Source: Pseudomonas sp. URIL14HWK12:I12
Lineage (GTDB): Bacteria; Pseudomonadota; Gammaproteobacteria; Pseudomonadales; Pseudomonadaceae
Direction: 5' to 3'
Length of the DNA stretch: 64,000 nucleotides
Assembly (NCBI RefSeq): GCF_003097135.1
Contig: NZ_QEQL01000001.1
Span: 558,001 to 622,000, forward strand
The position numbers were made by a program, and so were the translations under genes. Below, piece after piece: positions 49,135-58,754 of this stretch (position 1 is the first letter of the stretch; every line of letters begins with the position of its first letter). The notes under the pieces are model-generated. The model made no database searches. It saw nothing but the letters and a program-made list of their open reading frames with translations, and had not been told where the DNA came from.

Positions 49135-50061
49135 ATGACTACCCCCATCGCCAAGGCGCCAGCGGCTCACGCTGTCGGCGCCGCGCGGCGCCGCACGAGC
49201 AACCCGGGCTGGTTCCTGGTCAGCCCGTCGGTCGCCCTGCTGCTGCTCTGGATGATCGTCCCGCTCGGGATGACGCTCTATTTCTCGCTGATTCGGTTCA
49301 ATCTGCTCTACCCCGGCGAGAACGATTTCGTCGGCCTTGAAAACTTCAGCTTCTTTCTGACCGACTCAGGCTTTCTGCCAGGCGCGTGGAACACCGTGCT
49401 GCTGGTGGCCAGTGTATTGCTGATCAGCGTGATCGGCGGGGTGCTGATCGCCGCCTTGCTGGAAGCCAGCGAATTCTTTGGCCGCGGCATTGTGCGGGTG
49501 ATGTTGATTTCCCCGTTCTTCATCATGCCGACCGTAGGCGCGCTGGTATTCAAGAACCTGATCTTCCATCCGGTATCCGGGATCCTTGCCGCCGTGTGGC
49601 GGTTGTTCGGCGCCCAACCGGTCGACTGGCTCGCCACCTACCCGCTGCTGTCGATCATCCTGATCGTCGCCTGGCAATGGCTGCCCTTTGCCATCCTGCT
49701 GTTGATGACGGCCATGCAGTCTCAGGACCTGGAGCAGAAGGAGGCGGCCCGCCTGGATGGCGCTGGCCCCCTGGCCATCTTCTGGCACTTGACCCTGCCG
49801 CATCTGGCACGCCCGATCGCCGTGGTGGTGATGATCGAAACGATCTTCCTGCTGTCGGTGTTCGCCGAGATCTTCACCACCACCAACGGCGGGCCGGGCT
49901 TTGCCTCGACCAACCTGGCCTACCTGATCTACAACCAGGCGTTGGTGCAGTTCGATGTGGGCATGGCCTCGGCCGGTGGCCTGATCGCCGTGGTGATTGC
50001 CAATATCGCTGCCATCGTGCTGGTTCGCATGATCGGCAAGAACCTGACCGACCAGGGCTGA
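49135..50061 (+). CDS. mtlF: Mannitol/polyol ABC transporter permease 1
   Basis: 308 aa. Six membrane segments of MalF-like type. The EAA motif is EKEAARLDGAGPLAIFWHLTLPHL, where the ATPase docks. The N-terminal part SNPGWFLVSPSVALLLLWMIVPLGMTLYFSL is typical of this sugar permease family. Partner of MtlG, 10 nt downstream. Confidence 0.9.
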   Translation: MTTPIAKAPAAHAVGAARRRTSNPGWFLVSPSVALLLLWMIVPLGMTLYFSLIRFNLLYPGENDFVGLENFSFFLTDSGFLPGAWNTVLLVASVLLISVIGGVLIAALLEASEFFGRGIVRVMLISPFFIMPTVGALVFKNLIFHPVSGILAAVWRLFGAQPVDWLATYPLLSIILIVAWQWLPFAILLLMTAMQSQDLEQKEAARLDGAGPLAIFWHLTLPHLARPIAVVVMIETIFLLSVFAEIFTTTNGGPGFASTNLAYLIYNQALVQFDVGMASAGGLIAVVIANIAAIVLVRMIGKNLTDQG

Positions 50062-50071
50062 GGGCGCTGCC

Positions 50072-50905
50072 ATGATGACCTTGAAAACTTCCCGCCGCCT
50101 GCAGGCCATTGGCCTGGGTGGCCTGTCGTGGCTGATCGCGCTGCTGATCTTCTTCCCTATCCTGTGGATGGTGATGACCAGCTTCAAAACCGAGATCGAT
50201 GCCTTCGCCACACCGCCGCTGTTTTTCTTCCATCCAACCCTGGAAAACTACATCCACATCCAGGAGCGCAGCGATTACCTGCATTTCGCCTGGAACTCGG
50301 TGGCCATTTCCTTCAGCGCTACGCTGTTGAGCCTGCTGATCGCCGTACCTGCGGCTTATTCGATGGCGTTCTACGAAACCAAACGCACCAAGCAGACGCT
50401 CCTCTGGATGCTGTCGACCAAGATGCTGCCACCGGTGGGCGTGCTGATGCCGATCTACCTGCTGGCCAAGGGTGCTGGCCTGCTGGACAGCAAGCTGGGG
50501 CTGATCATCATCTACACCCTGGTGAACCTGCCGATCGTGGTCTGGATGGTGTACACCTACTTCAAGGACATTCCCCGCGACATCCTGGAAGCGGCACGCC
50601 TGGACGGTGCCACGCTGCTACAGGAAATGCTTCGGGTACTGCTGCCGATCAGTAAAGGCGGCCTGGCCTCGACCGTGCTGCTGTCGCTGATCCTGTGCTG
50701 GAACGAGGCGTTCTGGTCCTTGAACCTGACCAGCTCGCAAGCCGCTCCGCTGACTGCATTGATCGCTTCCTACTCAAGCCCCGAAGGCCTGTTCTGGGCC
50801 AAGCTTTCCGCCGTTTCGACCCTGGCCTGCGCACCGATTCTGATCTTCGGCTGGATCAGCCAGAAGCAGCTGGTGCGCGGCCTGTCGTTCGGCGCGGTGA
50901 AGTGA
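50072..50905 (+). CDS. mtlG: Mannitol/polyol ABC transporter permease 2
   Basis: 277 aa, MalG-like with six membrane segments. The EAA motif reads DILEAARLDGATLLQEMLRVLLPI, and the C terminus ends in LVRGLSFGAVK as in this family. It completes the inner membrane pore with MtlF. Follows with a short gap, and the ATPase gene starts 27 nt later. Confidence 0.9.
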   Translation: MMTLKTSRRLQAIGLGGLSWLIALLIFFPILWMVMTSFKTEIDAFATPPLFFFHPTLENYIHIQERSDYLHFAWNSVAISFSATLLSLLIAVPAAYSMAFYETKRTKQTLLWMLSTKMLPPVGVLMPIYLLAKGAGLLDSKLGLIIIYTLVNLPIVVWMVYTYFKDIPRDILEAARLDGATLLQEMLRVLLPISKGGLASTVLLSLILCWNEAFWSLNLTSSQAAPLTALIASYSSPEGLFWAKLSAVSTLACAPILIFGWISQKQLVRGLSFGAVK

Positions 50906-50932
50906 CCCCTACCCTTTGCGAGGAACGCTGCG

Positions 50933-52036
50933 ATGGCAACGTTGAAACTGAAAAATTTGAAAAAAGGCTTCGAAGAGCTGCAGATCATCAAGGGCGTCGA
51001 CCTGGAAGTACGCGACCGGGAATTCGTCGTGTTCGTCGGGCCTTCCGGGTGCGGCAAGTCCACTCTGCTGCGGTTGATCGCCGGCCTTGAAGAAGTCAGC
51101 AGTGGCCACATCGAACTCGATGGCCGCGACATCACCCAGACGCCACCGGCCAAACGCGACCTGGCCATGGTGTTCCAGACCTACGCCCTGTACCCGCACA
51201 TGACCGTGCGCAAGAACATGAGCTTCGCGCTTGACCTGGCCGGGGTGCCCAAGGCCGAAGTGCAGCGCAAGGTCGATGACGCTGCCCGCATTCTGGAGCT
51301 GACCCACCTGCTCGAGCGCAAGCCCAAGCAGCTGTCAGGCGGCCAGCGCCAGCGGGTGGCCATTGGCCGGGCGATCGTGCGCCAGCCCAAGATATTCCTG
51401 TTCGATGAGCCGCTGTCGAACCTGGATGCCGCCTTGCGCGTGCAGATGCGCCTGGAACTTGCGCGCCTGCATCAAGAGTTGCAGGCGACCATGATCTACG
51501 TGACCCACGACCAAGTCGAAGCGATGACCCTGGCCGACAAGGTGGTGGTGCTCAATGGCGGCCGGATCGAGCAGGTCGGCTCGCCGCTGGAGCTCTATCA
51601 CCACCCGGCAAACCTCTTCGTGGCGGGCTTTCTCGGCACACCCAAAATGGGCTTTCTCAAAGGCCATGTTCGCCACACCGGGGCCGAGGGCTGCGAGGTC
51701 GAACTCGATGCGGGGTTGATCCTCACCCTGCCGCGCACCGGTGCCACACTCCAGCCCGGCGACCCCATCACCCTGGGCATTCGCCCTGAGCATCTGGAGC
51801 TGGCGGCCCCTGGCCAGCCGGGGCTGGCCGTGACTGCAGACGTCAGCGAACGCCTGGGCAGCGACACCTTCTGCCACGTGCGCACCGACACCGGCGAGCC
51901 GCTGACTGTGCGGCTGCGCGGCGACCTCGACAACCCCTACGGCGGGCGCCTGGCCCTGCACCTGGCCCCCGAACACTGCCACCTGTTCGACGCAGAGGGC
52001 GTAGCGCTACCCAGCGCCTTGCGCGCCGCCGCCTGA
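50933..52036 (+). CDS. mtlK: Mannitol/polyol ABC transporter ATPase
   Basis: 367 aa, MalK/UgpC-like. Walker [10 protein letters not shown] (36-44), signature [32 protein letters not shown], and a C-terminal TOBE domain ([17 protein letters not shown]...). It powers uptake by MtlEFG. The regulatory domain is complete and may also bind other regulators, as in MalK. Confidence 0.92.
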   Translation: MATLKLKNLKKGFEELQIIKGVDLEVRDREFVVFVGPSGCGKSTLLRLIAGLEEVSSGHIELDGRDITQTPPAKRDLAMVFQTYALYPHMTVRKNMSFALDLAGVPKAEVQRKVDDAARILELTHLLERKPKQLSGGQRQRVAIGRAIVRQPKIFLFDEPLSNLDAALRVQMRLELARLHQELQATMIYVTHDQVEAMTLADKVVVLNGGRIEQVGSPLELYHHPANLFVAGFLGTPKMGFLKGHVRHTGAEGCEVELDAGLILTLPRTGATLQPGDPITLGIRPEHLELAAPGQPGLAVTADVSERLGSDTFCHVRTDTGEPLTVRLRGDLDNPYGGRLALHLAPEHCHLFDAEGVALPSALRAAA

Positions 52037-52055
52037 ATACAGCCCTGGAGTTCCC

Positions 52056-53549
52056 ATGAGCGCACAACCTGTGAAACTGAATTTTGCCAATCTTGATGAC
52101 CTCGCCCCCGAGGTGAAGCTGCCTGCCTACCAGAGCGACAAGATCAGCGACGGCATCCTGCACTTTGGCGTGGGCGGCTTTCACCGCGCCCACCAAGCGT
52201 TCTATACCGATGCATTGATGAATCAGGGCAAGGCACTGGATTGGGCCATCTGCGGCGCCGGCGTGCGGGCCGAAGATCGCAAGGCCCGCGACGACCTTGC
52301 GGCTCAGGACTACCTGTTCACCCTCTATGAGCTGGGCGACACGCCCGACACCGAGGTACGGGTGATCGGCGCAATGACCGGCATGTTGCTTGCGCAGGAC
52401 AGCGCCGAGGCGTTGATCGCCAAGATGGCCGAGCCGAACATCCGCATCGTTTCGCTGACCATCACTGAGGGGGGTTACTGCATTGACGACAGCACCGGGC
52501 AGTTCATGGCACATCTGCCGCAGGTGCAGCAAGACCTCGCCACCCCTGGCGCGCCTACCACCGTCTTCGGTTTTATCTGCGCGGCATTGCAACGCCGGCG
52601 CGAGGCGGGCAGCGGGCCGTTCACGGTGATGAGTTGCGATAACCTGCCGCACAACGGCCAGGTCGCACGCAAGGCGCTGCTGGCCTTCGCCCGGCTGGCC
52701 GAGCACGCCTATGGCCAGGGCCTGGCCGAGTGGATAGAACAACACGTGAGTTTCCCCAACGCCATGGTCGACCGGATCACCCCCATGACCAGCGCAGCGC
52801 ACCGCCAACAGTTGCTCGACAAACATGGCGTGGACGACCAGTGGCCGGTGGTGTGTGAACCCTTCGTGCAATGGGTTCTGGAAGACGACTTCTGCGCAGG
52901 CCGCCCGGCCTGGGAGGATGTCGGCGTGCAGTTCACCGCCGATGTAACACCCTATGAGGAAATGAAAATCAAGCTGCTCAACGGCAGCCACCTGGCCCTT
53001 ACCTACCTGGGCACGCTCAAAGGCTACCGCTTCGTGCACGAGGCCATGAACGACCCCTTGATCGTCGAATACATCACCGCCTACATGGACCGCGACGTGA
53101 CCCCGCAACTGGCACCGGTGCCCGGCATCGACCTGGCGGCCTATAAAGCCACGCTGATCGCACGGTTTTCCAACCAGGCCATCGCCGATCAGCTGGAGCG
53201 CGTGTGCTCCGACGGCTCGTCGAAGTTCCCCAAGTTCACTGTGCCCACGCTCAATCGCTTGGTGCAAGACGGCGCCGAACTCGACCGCGGAGCCTTGGTG
53301 GTGGCGGCCTGGGCGCTCTACCTCAAGGGCCAGGGCGATTACCGCATCGTCGACCCGCGTGCGGACTTTTGCCGCGACTTGGTGTCACAAGACGCGGGAT
53401 TGACCGCGCGCCTGCTGGGGGTCGACGAAATATTCGGGCAAACGCTGCCTGAATCCCCGGCCTTCATCGCGGCCTTCGAGCGGCAATTGCACAACCTGCG
53501 CACCCTTGGTGTAGACGGGACACTCAACGCCCTGCTGGGCAAAGGCTGA
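52056..53549 (+). CDS. mtlD: Mannitol 2-dehydrogenase
   Basis: 497 aa, close to the 493-aa P. fluorescens enzyme. It starts with KLNFANLDDLAPEVKLPAYQSDKISDGILHFGVGGFHRAHQAFYTDAL (NAD motif GVGGFHRAH). The polyol-specific long-chain dehydrogenase motif is KIKLLNGSHLALTYLG, with the catalytic Lys. It oxidises D-mannitol to D-fructose and probably D-arabitol to D-xylulose, feeding the two kinases downstream. Confidence 0.93.
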   Translation: MSAQPVKLNFANLDDLAPEVKLPAYQSDKISDGILHFGVGGFHRAHQAFYTDALMNQGKALDWAICGAGVRAEDRKARDDLAAQDYLFTLYELGDTPDTEVRVIGAMTGMLLAQDSAEALIAKMAEPNIRIVSLTITEGGYCIDDSTGQFMAHLPQVQQDLATPGAPTTVFGFICAALQRRREAGSGPFTVMSCDNLPHNGQVARKALLAFARLAEHAYGQGLAEWIEQHVSFPNAMVDRITPMTSAAHRQQLLDKHGVDDQWPVVCEPFVQWVLEDDFCAGRPAWEDVGVQFTADVTPYEEMKIKLLNGSHLALTYLGTLKGYRFVHEAMNDPLIVEYITAYMDRDVTPQLAPVPGIDLAAYKATLIARFSNQAIADQLERVCSDGSSKFPKFTVPTLNRLVQDGAELDRGALVVAAWALYLKGQGDYRIVDPRADFCRDLVSQDAGLTARLLGVDEIFGQTLPESPAFIAAFERQLHNLRTLGVDGTLNALLGKG

Positions 53550-53564
53550 TCAGGAGCTGCCAGC

Positions 53565-55040
53565 ATGTATCTGGGGATCGACTGCGGTACCCAAGGCACC
53601 AAGGCCCTGCTGCTTGATGCAGCAGGGGGCCGCGTGCTGGGTGTGGGCAGCGCCGCTCACGACATGATCAGCGGCCCGCACGGGCGCCGCGAACAAGACC
53701 CGGCGCAGTGGCGGCACGCGCTGGCAGAGGCGGTAGCGCAGGCGCTTAAGGCCGCCGGGGTCGACGGCCAGCATGTGCTGGGGCTAGGGGTTTCCGGCCA
53801 GCAGCATGGGCTGGTGATGCTCGATGCCCAGGGCCAGGTGCTGCGCCCGGCAAAACTATGGTGTGACACCGAGAGCGCGCCACAGAACGCAAGCCTTCTG
53901 GAGTGGCTTGGCGGCCCCCAAGGCTCGCTGGAGCGGCTTGGGCTGGTGATTGCCCCCGGCTATACCGTTTCCAAACTGCTGTGGAGCCGCGAGCATTTCC
54001 CGGAATTGTTCGCTCGCGCGCAGCACATTATGCTGCCCCACGACTACCTCAACTTCTGGCTGACCGGCGAACATTGCGCCGAATACGGCGATGCGTCCGG
54101 CACTGGCTATTTCAACATCCGCACCCGTCGCTGGGACCTGGACCTGCTGCGTCACATCAGCCCAGACGGGCGATTGGAGATGGCCCTGCCCCGGCTGGTA
54201 GAAGCAGACCAGGCCGTGGGCCGTTTGCGCCCACACGTTGCCCGCGAACTGGGCCTGAACCCGGCAGCCTGGGTCGCCAGCGGCGGTGGCGACAACATGA
54301 TGGGCGCCATTGGCACCGGTAACATCCAACCTGGCCACATCACCATGAGCCTTGGATCGTCAGGCACGGTCTACGCCTACGCCGACCACCCGTTGGTCAG
54401 CGAGGAAGGTGCGGTTGCTGCGTTCTGCTCTTCGAGCGGCGGCTGGCTGCCGCTGATCTGCACCATGAACTTGACCAACGCCACAGGCCTGGTGCGTGAG
54501 CTGTTGCAACTGGACCAGCCCACCTTCGACCAACACCTGCGCAGCACGCCCATCGGTGCCGAAGGCGTGCTGATGTTGCCCTTTTTCAACGGCGAGCGCG
54601 TGCCAGCCCTGCCCGACGCCACCGCCAGCCTGCACGGCCTTACAAGCACCAACTTCACTGCCGCCAACCTCTGCCGCGCAGCGGTCGAAGGTACCACCTT
54701 CGGCCTGCGTTACGGCCTTGACCTGCTTCGTGCCAGCGGGTTGCCCAGCCACAGCATCCGCCTGACCGGTGGCGGCTCGAAAAACCCGCTGTGGCGCCAG
54801 ATGGTTGCCGATATCATGGCCACCCCTGTGGTATGCACCGAAGAGCCTGAAGCGGCCGCGCTCGGCGCGGCCATACAGGCCGCCTGGTGTGCCGAGGGCG
54901 GTGGCCAGCAGCTGCTGGCGGCGCTGTGTGAGCGCTGCGTGCGGCTCGCCCCTTCCAGCCATCACCAACCTCAACCGGAAACCGTGGCCGCCTACGCCCC
55001 GGTGTATGACGCTTATCGCCAGCAGGTGCTGGCGTTGTAA
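53565..55040 (+). CDS. mtlY: Xylulokinase
   Basis: 491 aa, FGGY family (xylB-type). MYLGIDCGTQGTKALLLDAAG is the first ATP motif; GVSGQQHGLVMLD and the C-terminal RLTGGGSKNPLWRQMVADIM are also typical, and EEPEAAALGAAIQAA closes the signature. It phosphorylates D-xylulose formed from D-arabitol by MtlD. The gene is 15 nt after mtlD. Confidence 0.9.
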   Translation: MYLGIDCGTQGTKALLLDAAGGRVLGVGSAAHDMISGPHGRREQDPAQWRHALAEAVAQALKAAGVDGQHVLGLGVSGQQHGLVMLDAQGQVLRPAKLWCDTESAPQNASLLEWLGGPQGSLERLGLVIAPGYTVSKLLWSREHFPELFARAQHIMLPHDYLNFWLTGEHCAEYGDASGTGYFNIRTRRWDLDLLRHISPDGRLEMALPRLVEADQAVGRLRPHVARELGLNPAAWVASGGGDNMMGAIGTGNIQPGHITMSLGSSGTVYAYADHPLVSEEGAVAAFCSSSGGWLPLICTMNLTNATGLVRELLQLDQPTFDQHLRSTPIGAEGVLMLPFFNGERVPALPDATASLHGLTSTNFTAANLCRAAVEGTTFGLRYGLDLLRASGLPSHSIRLTGGGSKNPLWRQMVADIMATPVVCTEEPEAAALGAAIQAAWCAEGGGQQLLAALCERCVRLAPSSHHQPQPETVAAYAPVYDAYRQQVLAL

Positions 55041-55055
55041 TTTCAAGGAGCAAGC

Positions 55056-55988
55056 ATGTTCGTCGTGTGTGGAGAAGCCCTTTTCGACCTGTTCTGCGAT
55101 GCCGATACCGGCAGCACCGCGAAGGTCGGCTACACCGCCGTCGCCGGCGGCTCACCTTTCAATGTGGCCATTGGGCTGGCACGTCTGGGCGGCCGCTCGG
55201 CGCTGCTGGGTGGGGTTTCGAATGATTTTCTCGGCCGGCGGCTGGCGCAACTGTTGGCCGAGGAGGGTGTAAGCGACCGTTACCTGCAGCGCTTCGATGC
55301 TCCGACCACGCTGGCGATGGTAGCGCTGAACGCTGACGGCAGCCCGCAGTACAGCTTCCGTGGCGAGGGGTGTGCCGACCGCCTGTTGGAGCCGGGTCAT
55401 TTGCCGGCATTGGCCGACGACGTGCGCGCCTTGCACTTTGGGTCCTATTCGCTGGTTGTCGAGCCCATCGCCAGCACCCTGGCTGCACTGGCGGCACGTG
55501 AAAGCGAGCGCCGGCTGATCAGCCTGGACCCCAATGTACGGCTTAACCCGGCTCCGGACATCGAGCGCTGGCGCCAACGTGTAGAGGCCATGGCCGCCCA
55601 CGCCCACCTGATCAAGGTCAGCGACGAAGACCTGGGCTTGCTCTACCCCGGCCAGGCGCATGAGGCCATTGCCCGCCGCTGGCTGGGCCAGCGCTGCGAG
55701 CTGGTGTTCGTGACCCAGGGTGGCGAAGGCGCCAAAGTGTTCAGCCGCCAGCACGCCATGGCCAGCGAACCGGCGCGGTCAATCCAGGTCGCCGACACCG
55801 TTGGGGCAGGCGATACGTTCCAGGCAGCGCTGCTGACTTGGCTGGCCGAACATGAGTTGGACACCCCTGCAGGGCTGGCACAACTGCAACCGGCGCAACT
55901 TCAGGCTTTGCTGCATTTTGCCGTGGGCGCCGCCGCCTTGACCTGTAAGCGGACGGGGCCTGATCTTCCGCGTCGTAACGAACTTTGA
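55056..55988 (+). CDS. mtlZ: Fructokinase, PfkB family
   Basis: 310 aa. Ribokinase-like: FVVCGEALFDLFCDADTG, GGSPFNVAIGLARLGGRSALLGGVSNDFLGRRLAQLL and the catalytic DTVGAGDTFQAALL. It converts fructose from mannitol to fructose 6-phosphate. It is the last gene of the operon, and a hairpin lies 27 nt after its stop. Confidence 0.92.
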   Translation: MFVVCGEALFDLFCDADTGSTAKVGYTAVAGGSPFNVAIGLARLGGRSALLGGVSNDFLGRRLAQLLAEEGVSDRYLQRFDAPTTLAMVALNADGSPQYSFRGEGCADRLLEPGHLPALADDVRALHFGSYSLVVEPIASTLAALAARESERRLISLDPNVRLNPAPDIERWRQRVEAMAAHAHLIKVSDEDLGLLYPGQAHEAIARRWLGQRCELVFVTQGGEGAKVFSRQHAMASEPARSIQVADTVGAGDTFQAALLTWLAEHELDTPAGLAQLQPAQLQALLHFAVGAAALTCKRTGPDLPRRNEL

Positions 55989-56014
55989 CCAACTTTCACT
56001 GAAGGTTGGAAGCG

Positions 56015-56040
56015 AGGAAGTTGCCTGAGGGCAACTTCCT
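56015..56040. terminator. Hairpin after the mannitol operon
   Basis: AGGAAGTTGCC and GGCAACTTCCT pair perfectly (11 bp) around TGAG. The T tract is weak, so it may be a terminator, a stabilising end or a regulatory site. Confidence 0.6.
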
Positions 56041-56107
56041 ATATTGTCGCTGTGAAAAAAAACATCTATTCTACCGGCACATTCACTCTTTGCCGGAGCC
56101 CCCGCAC

Positions 56108-56479
56108 ATGTCCAGACTCGCCGAATTTCGCGCCGCCGAAAAAGCCCTTCAGGAAGAACTAGCCCGCCTCGAAAGCCTGAAGAACGACGCCGGCCTGAAA
56201 AAAGAAATCGAGTTTGAAGACAAACTCAAGCAACTGATGGCCGAATATGGCAAGAGCCTGCGCGATGTGATCGCTATTCTCGAGCCGTCGCGCCTGAATA
56301 GCAGCCGCGCTACCGCAGCCGCCCCGCAAAAGGCGGCCCGCCGCCCGCGCGTGGTCAAGGTCTATGAAAACCCGCACACCGGCGAGCTGATCGAAACCAA
56401 GGGCGGCAATCACCGCGGCCTTAAAGCCTGGAAAGCCGAATACGGCAGCGACACTGTCGAAAGCTGGGTGCGCGGCTGA
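56108..56479 (+). CDS. mvaT: H-NS-family silencer, MvaT/TurA type
   Basis: 123 aa from the ATG at 56108; the longer frame starts in the hairpin and is rejected. The N-terminal coiled coil (MSRLAEFRAAEKALQEELARLESLKNDAGLKKEIEFEDKLKQLMAEYGKSLRDVIAIL) is for oligomerisation. The C-terminal AT-hook-like motif reads ENPHTGELIETKGGNHRGLKAWKAEYGSDTVESWVR, the MvaT pattern. It silences AT-rich and foreign DNA such as prophages. Pseudomonads carry several paralogues, so TurA, TurB or MvaU cannot be told apart here. Confidence 0.88.
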   Translation: MSRLAEFRAAEKALQEELARLESLKNDAGLKKEIEFEDKLKQLMAEYGKSLRDVIAILEPSRLNSSRATAAAPQKAARRPRVVKVYENPHTGELIETKGGNHRGLKAWKAEYGSDTVESWVRG

Positions 56480-56589
56480 GGCTGTGAAGGCCGGGCCAGG
56501 CAATAGCCCGAGGGCAGTTGCTACCTTTCACGGTATTTTCACGGCTGGGGGCGCAGGATGAAACCTGCTGATGGACCAGCGCCCCATAT

Positions 56590-56615
56590 GCCCGCTTCGG
56601 CGGGCTTCTATTTTC
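56590..56615 (+). terminator. Terminator after mvaT
   Basis: GCCCGC-TTCG-GCGGGC followed by TTCTATTTT. A tetraloop hairpin, 110 nt after the stop. Confidence 0.72.
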
Positions 56616-56646
56616 TTCCCTTCTCGTTATTCCGACTGGAGTTCAC

Positions 56647-57171
56647 ATGAGCCTTCATGAACTGAACAGCCTGCCGGGCGTGACCGCTACTCCGGATTCC
56701 GCCACGCAACATTTTGTATTTAACCACACGATGCTCAGGGTCAAGGACATTACCCGGTCATTGGATTTCTATACTCGTGTACTGGGTTTCAGCCTGGTTG
56801 AAAAGCGCGACTTCCAAGAAGCCGAATTCAGCCTGTATTTTCTGGCGCTGGTGGATCGCGCGCAGATTCCTGCCGATGACGCGAAACGCACAGAATGGAT
56901 GAAGTCGATTCCGGGCATCCTGGAACTGACCCATAACCACGGCACCGAGAAAGATGCCGAGTTCGCTTATCACAACGGAAACAGCGACCCGCGCGGTTTC
57001 GGGCACATTTGTGTATCGGTGCCTGACATTCATGCCGCCTGTGAACGTTTTGAAACGCTGGGCGTTGAATTCCAGAAGCGTTTGACCGATGGTCGTATGA
57101 AAAGCATTGCCTTCATCAAAGACCCTGACGGCTACTGGGTCGAGATCATCCAGCCAACCCCCGTCGCCTGA
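56647..57171 (+). CDS. gloA: Glyoxalase I
   Basis: 174 aa. The fold repeats carry the metal ligands: His27 in FNHTMLRVKD, Glu in ILELTHNHG, His in GFGHICVSVPD and Glu in GYWVEIIQP. The extended N terminus and the segment TEWMKSIPGILELTHNHGTEKD mark the longer zinc-type enzymes seen in Pseudomonas and eukaryotes. It converts the methylglyoxal-glutathione hemithioacetal to S-lactoylglutathione in the cytosol. Confidence 0.92.
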   Translation: MSLHELNSLPGVTATPDSATQHFVFNHTMLRVKDITRSLDFYTRVLGFSLVEKRDFQEAEFSLYFLALVDRAQIPADDAKRTEWMKSIPGILELTHNHGTEKDAEFAYHNGNSDPRGFGHICVSVPDIHAACERFETLGVEFQKRLTDGRMKSIAFIKDPDGYWVEIIQPTPVA

Positions 57172-57248
57172 CTGCTCACCCCGCAAGCCGCCCTCACTGG
57201 GTAACCCCAGCCGGAACCAAGACCTGGGGGCCGGCTTGCCGGGCATCA

Positions 57249-58634
57249 CTACCGCGCGTGCAACGCGCCCATCAATACCTCAAACACCCGATCGTCTTCC
57301 ATCTGCGCCACATTGAACCGCATGAAGCCTTGCTGCCTCTGCGACTGGCTGAAGACATTCCCCGGCGCCAATACCACTCCCTGCTTCAGGCACACCTGCG
57401 CCAGCTCGGCTGCATCGATGCCGCCCGGCAGCTTGCACCAGAGAAAGATGCCCGCCTGCGGCACGATCCAAGGCGTGATGCCCATGGGCGCCAGGCGGGC
57501 GGCAACGCGCAGGCGCTGGTCGGCCAGGCTCGACCTTACAGCCTCCATGTGCCGGCGATAGCCGCTGTCGGTCAGCACCCTTAGAATCAACTCCGCAGCC
57601 AACCGACCGCCACCGAAATTGGTGGCAATCTTCAAGTCGACCAGGCTGTCGATCCAATCCCCACGCGCGGCCACATAGCCACACCGCACCGAGGCCGAGA
57701 CGGTCTTGGAGAAGCTGCCTATGTGAATCACCCTGGCCAGGCCGTCGAACGCGCAGAGCCGCGGCGCGGCGGTGACTTCGAAATCGGCGAAGATATCGTC
57801 TTCGACGATCACCAGTTCATGCGCTTCGGCCAACTTGAGCAAGCGATGAGCAATGACCGGCGAGAGCGCCGCGCCGGTTGGGTTGTGCACACCAGAATTG
57901 GTGATATAGAGCCGGGGCGCGTGGTCTCGCAGTGCGCTGGCAAACGCTTCGAGGTCAGGGCCTGAGGGTGTGTACGGCACTCCGATCACCGTCACTCGAT
58001 GGGCTTTGAGCAGGGCATGGAAGTTGAAATAGCACGGGTCGTCCACCACTACCGTATCGCCTGGCTGCAGCAAAAAGCGGCAGATCAAGTCGATGGCCTG
58101 GGTGCCTGATTCGGCAAGCATGATCTGCTCCGGTGGCGCTTCCACACCAGCACCACTGAGGCGGCGGGAAAGAAACTGACGCAAGCCTGGGTGTCCCATA
58201 GGCGTCGCGTATTCAGCCAGCTCCAACGTATCGCTGCGGGCCACTGCCCGCAGTGCGCGGCGCACACCCGCTTCGTAAAGCCAACCCGGAGGCAGCCACC
58301 CGCAGCCCGGCTTCAGCAGGCCTGCGTCGGCTTCCAGAGCCTGCCGCGACACCCATAAGGGGTCGATCGCACGGTCAACCTTCGGCGCTACCGCGGCCAA
58401 CGCCAACGGTGCGGCGGGCCCTGCCACGTAAAACCCCGAGCCAGGTCGCGAGATCAATACCCCCTCGGCACACAGCCGCTCATAGGCTTCCACCACCGTG
58501 GATACCGATACCTTCAGGCTACGCGCCTGGCTACGCACGGAGGGTAACCGCGCACCGGCGGGCCAGGTACGAGCCGCGATGCCGGTGTTCACATGCCTCA
58601 TGACTGCCTCGATGCGCGTGCCGCTGCCGTTCAT
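57249..58634 (-). CDS. MocR-type regulator (GntR HTH fused to aminotransferase)
   Basis: 461 aa from the ATG at 58634 (MNGSGTRIEAVMRHVNTGIAARTWPAGARLPSVRSQARSLKVSVSTVVEAYERLCAEGVLISRPGSGFYV), a GntR winged HTH. The rest is a fold type I aminotransferase domain with PLP Lys in HIGSFSKTVSASVRCGYVA and pyrimidine Asp in LVIVEDDIFADF, NPTG in GVHNPTGAALS. It is divergent from a DMT transporter gene and likely regulates it in response to an amino acid or pyridoxal phosphate. Confidence 0.88.
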   Translation of the reverse strand: MNGSGTRIEAVMRHVNTGIAARTWPAGARLPSVRSQARSLKVSVSTVVEAYERLCAEGVLISRPGSGFYVAGPAAPLALAAVAPKVDRAIDPLWVSRQALEADAGLLKPGCGWLPPGWLYEAGVRRALRAVARSDTLELAEYATPMGHPGLRQFLSRRLSGAGVEAPPEQIMLAESGTQAIDLICRFLLQPGDTVVVDDPCYFNFHALLKAHRVTVIGVPYTPSGPDLEAFASALRDHAPRLYITNSGVHNPTGAALSPVIAHRLLKLAEAHELVIVEDDIFADFEVTAAPRLCAFDGLARVIHIGSFSKTVSASVRCGYVAARGDWIDSLVDLKIATNFGGGRLAAELILRVLTDSGYRRHMEAVRSSLADQRLRVAARLAPMGITPWIVPQAGIFLWCKLPGGIDAAELAQVCLKQGVVLAPGNVFSQSQRQQGFMRFNVAQMEDDRVFEVLMGALHAR

Positions 58635-58670
58635 GCTTGGGCCCCAATGTGTACTGGTTTGTATGCCATA

Positions 58671-58688
58671 ACAGTTATGGATAACTGT
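58671..58688. promoter_or_regulatory. Palindromic operator between MocR and EamA genes
   Basis: ACAGTTAT-GG-ATAACTGT, an 8+2+8 perfect inverted repeat in the 120-nt divergent promoter region. Flanking sequences TACTGGTTTG (about 58652) and AACTGGTTTA (about 58700) form a direct repeat, and MocR proteins often bind direct repeats. Confidence 0.65.
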
Positions 58689-58754
58689 ATTGGAGTGTAA
58701 CTGGTTTACCCAGGAGGCCGCTGATCTACTAGCCCTATTGAACAGGAGCGCAGC

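Noticed and set aside
49366..50211. 281-aa minus-strand reading frame
   Set aside because: Antisense to mtlF/mtlG; low-complexity Gln/His/Asp translation.
51843..53267. 474-aa minus-strand reading frame
   Set aside because: Antisense to mtlK/mtlD. The plus-strand products are certain families.
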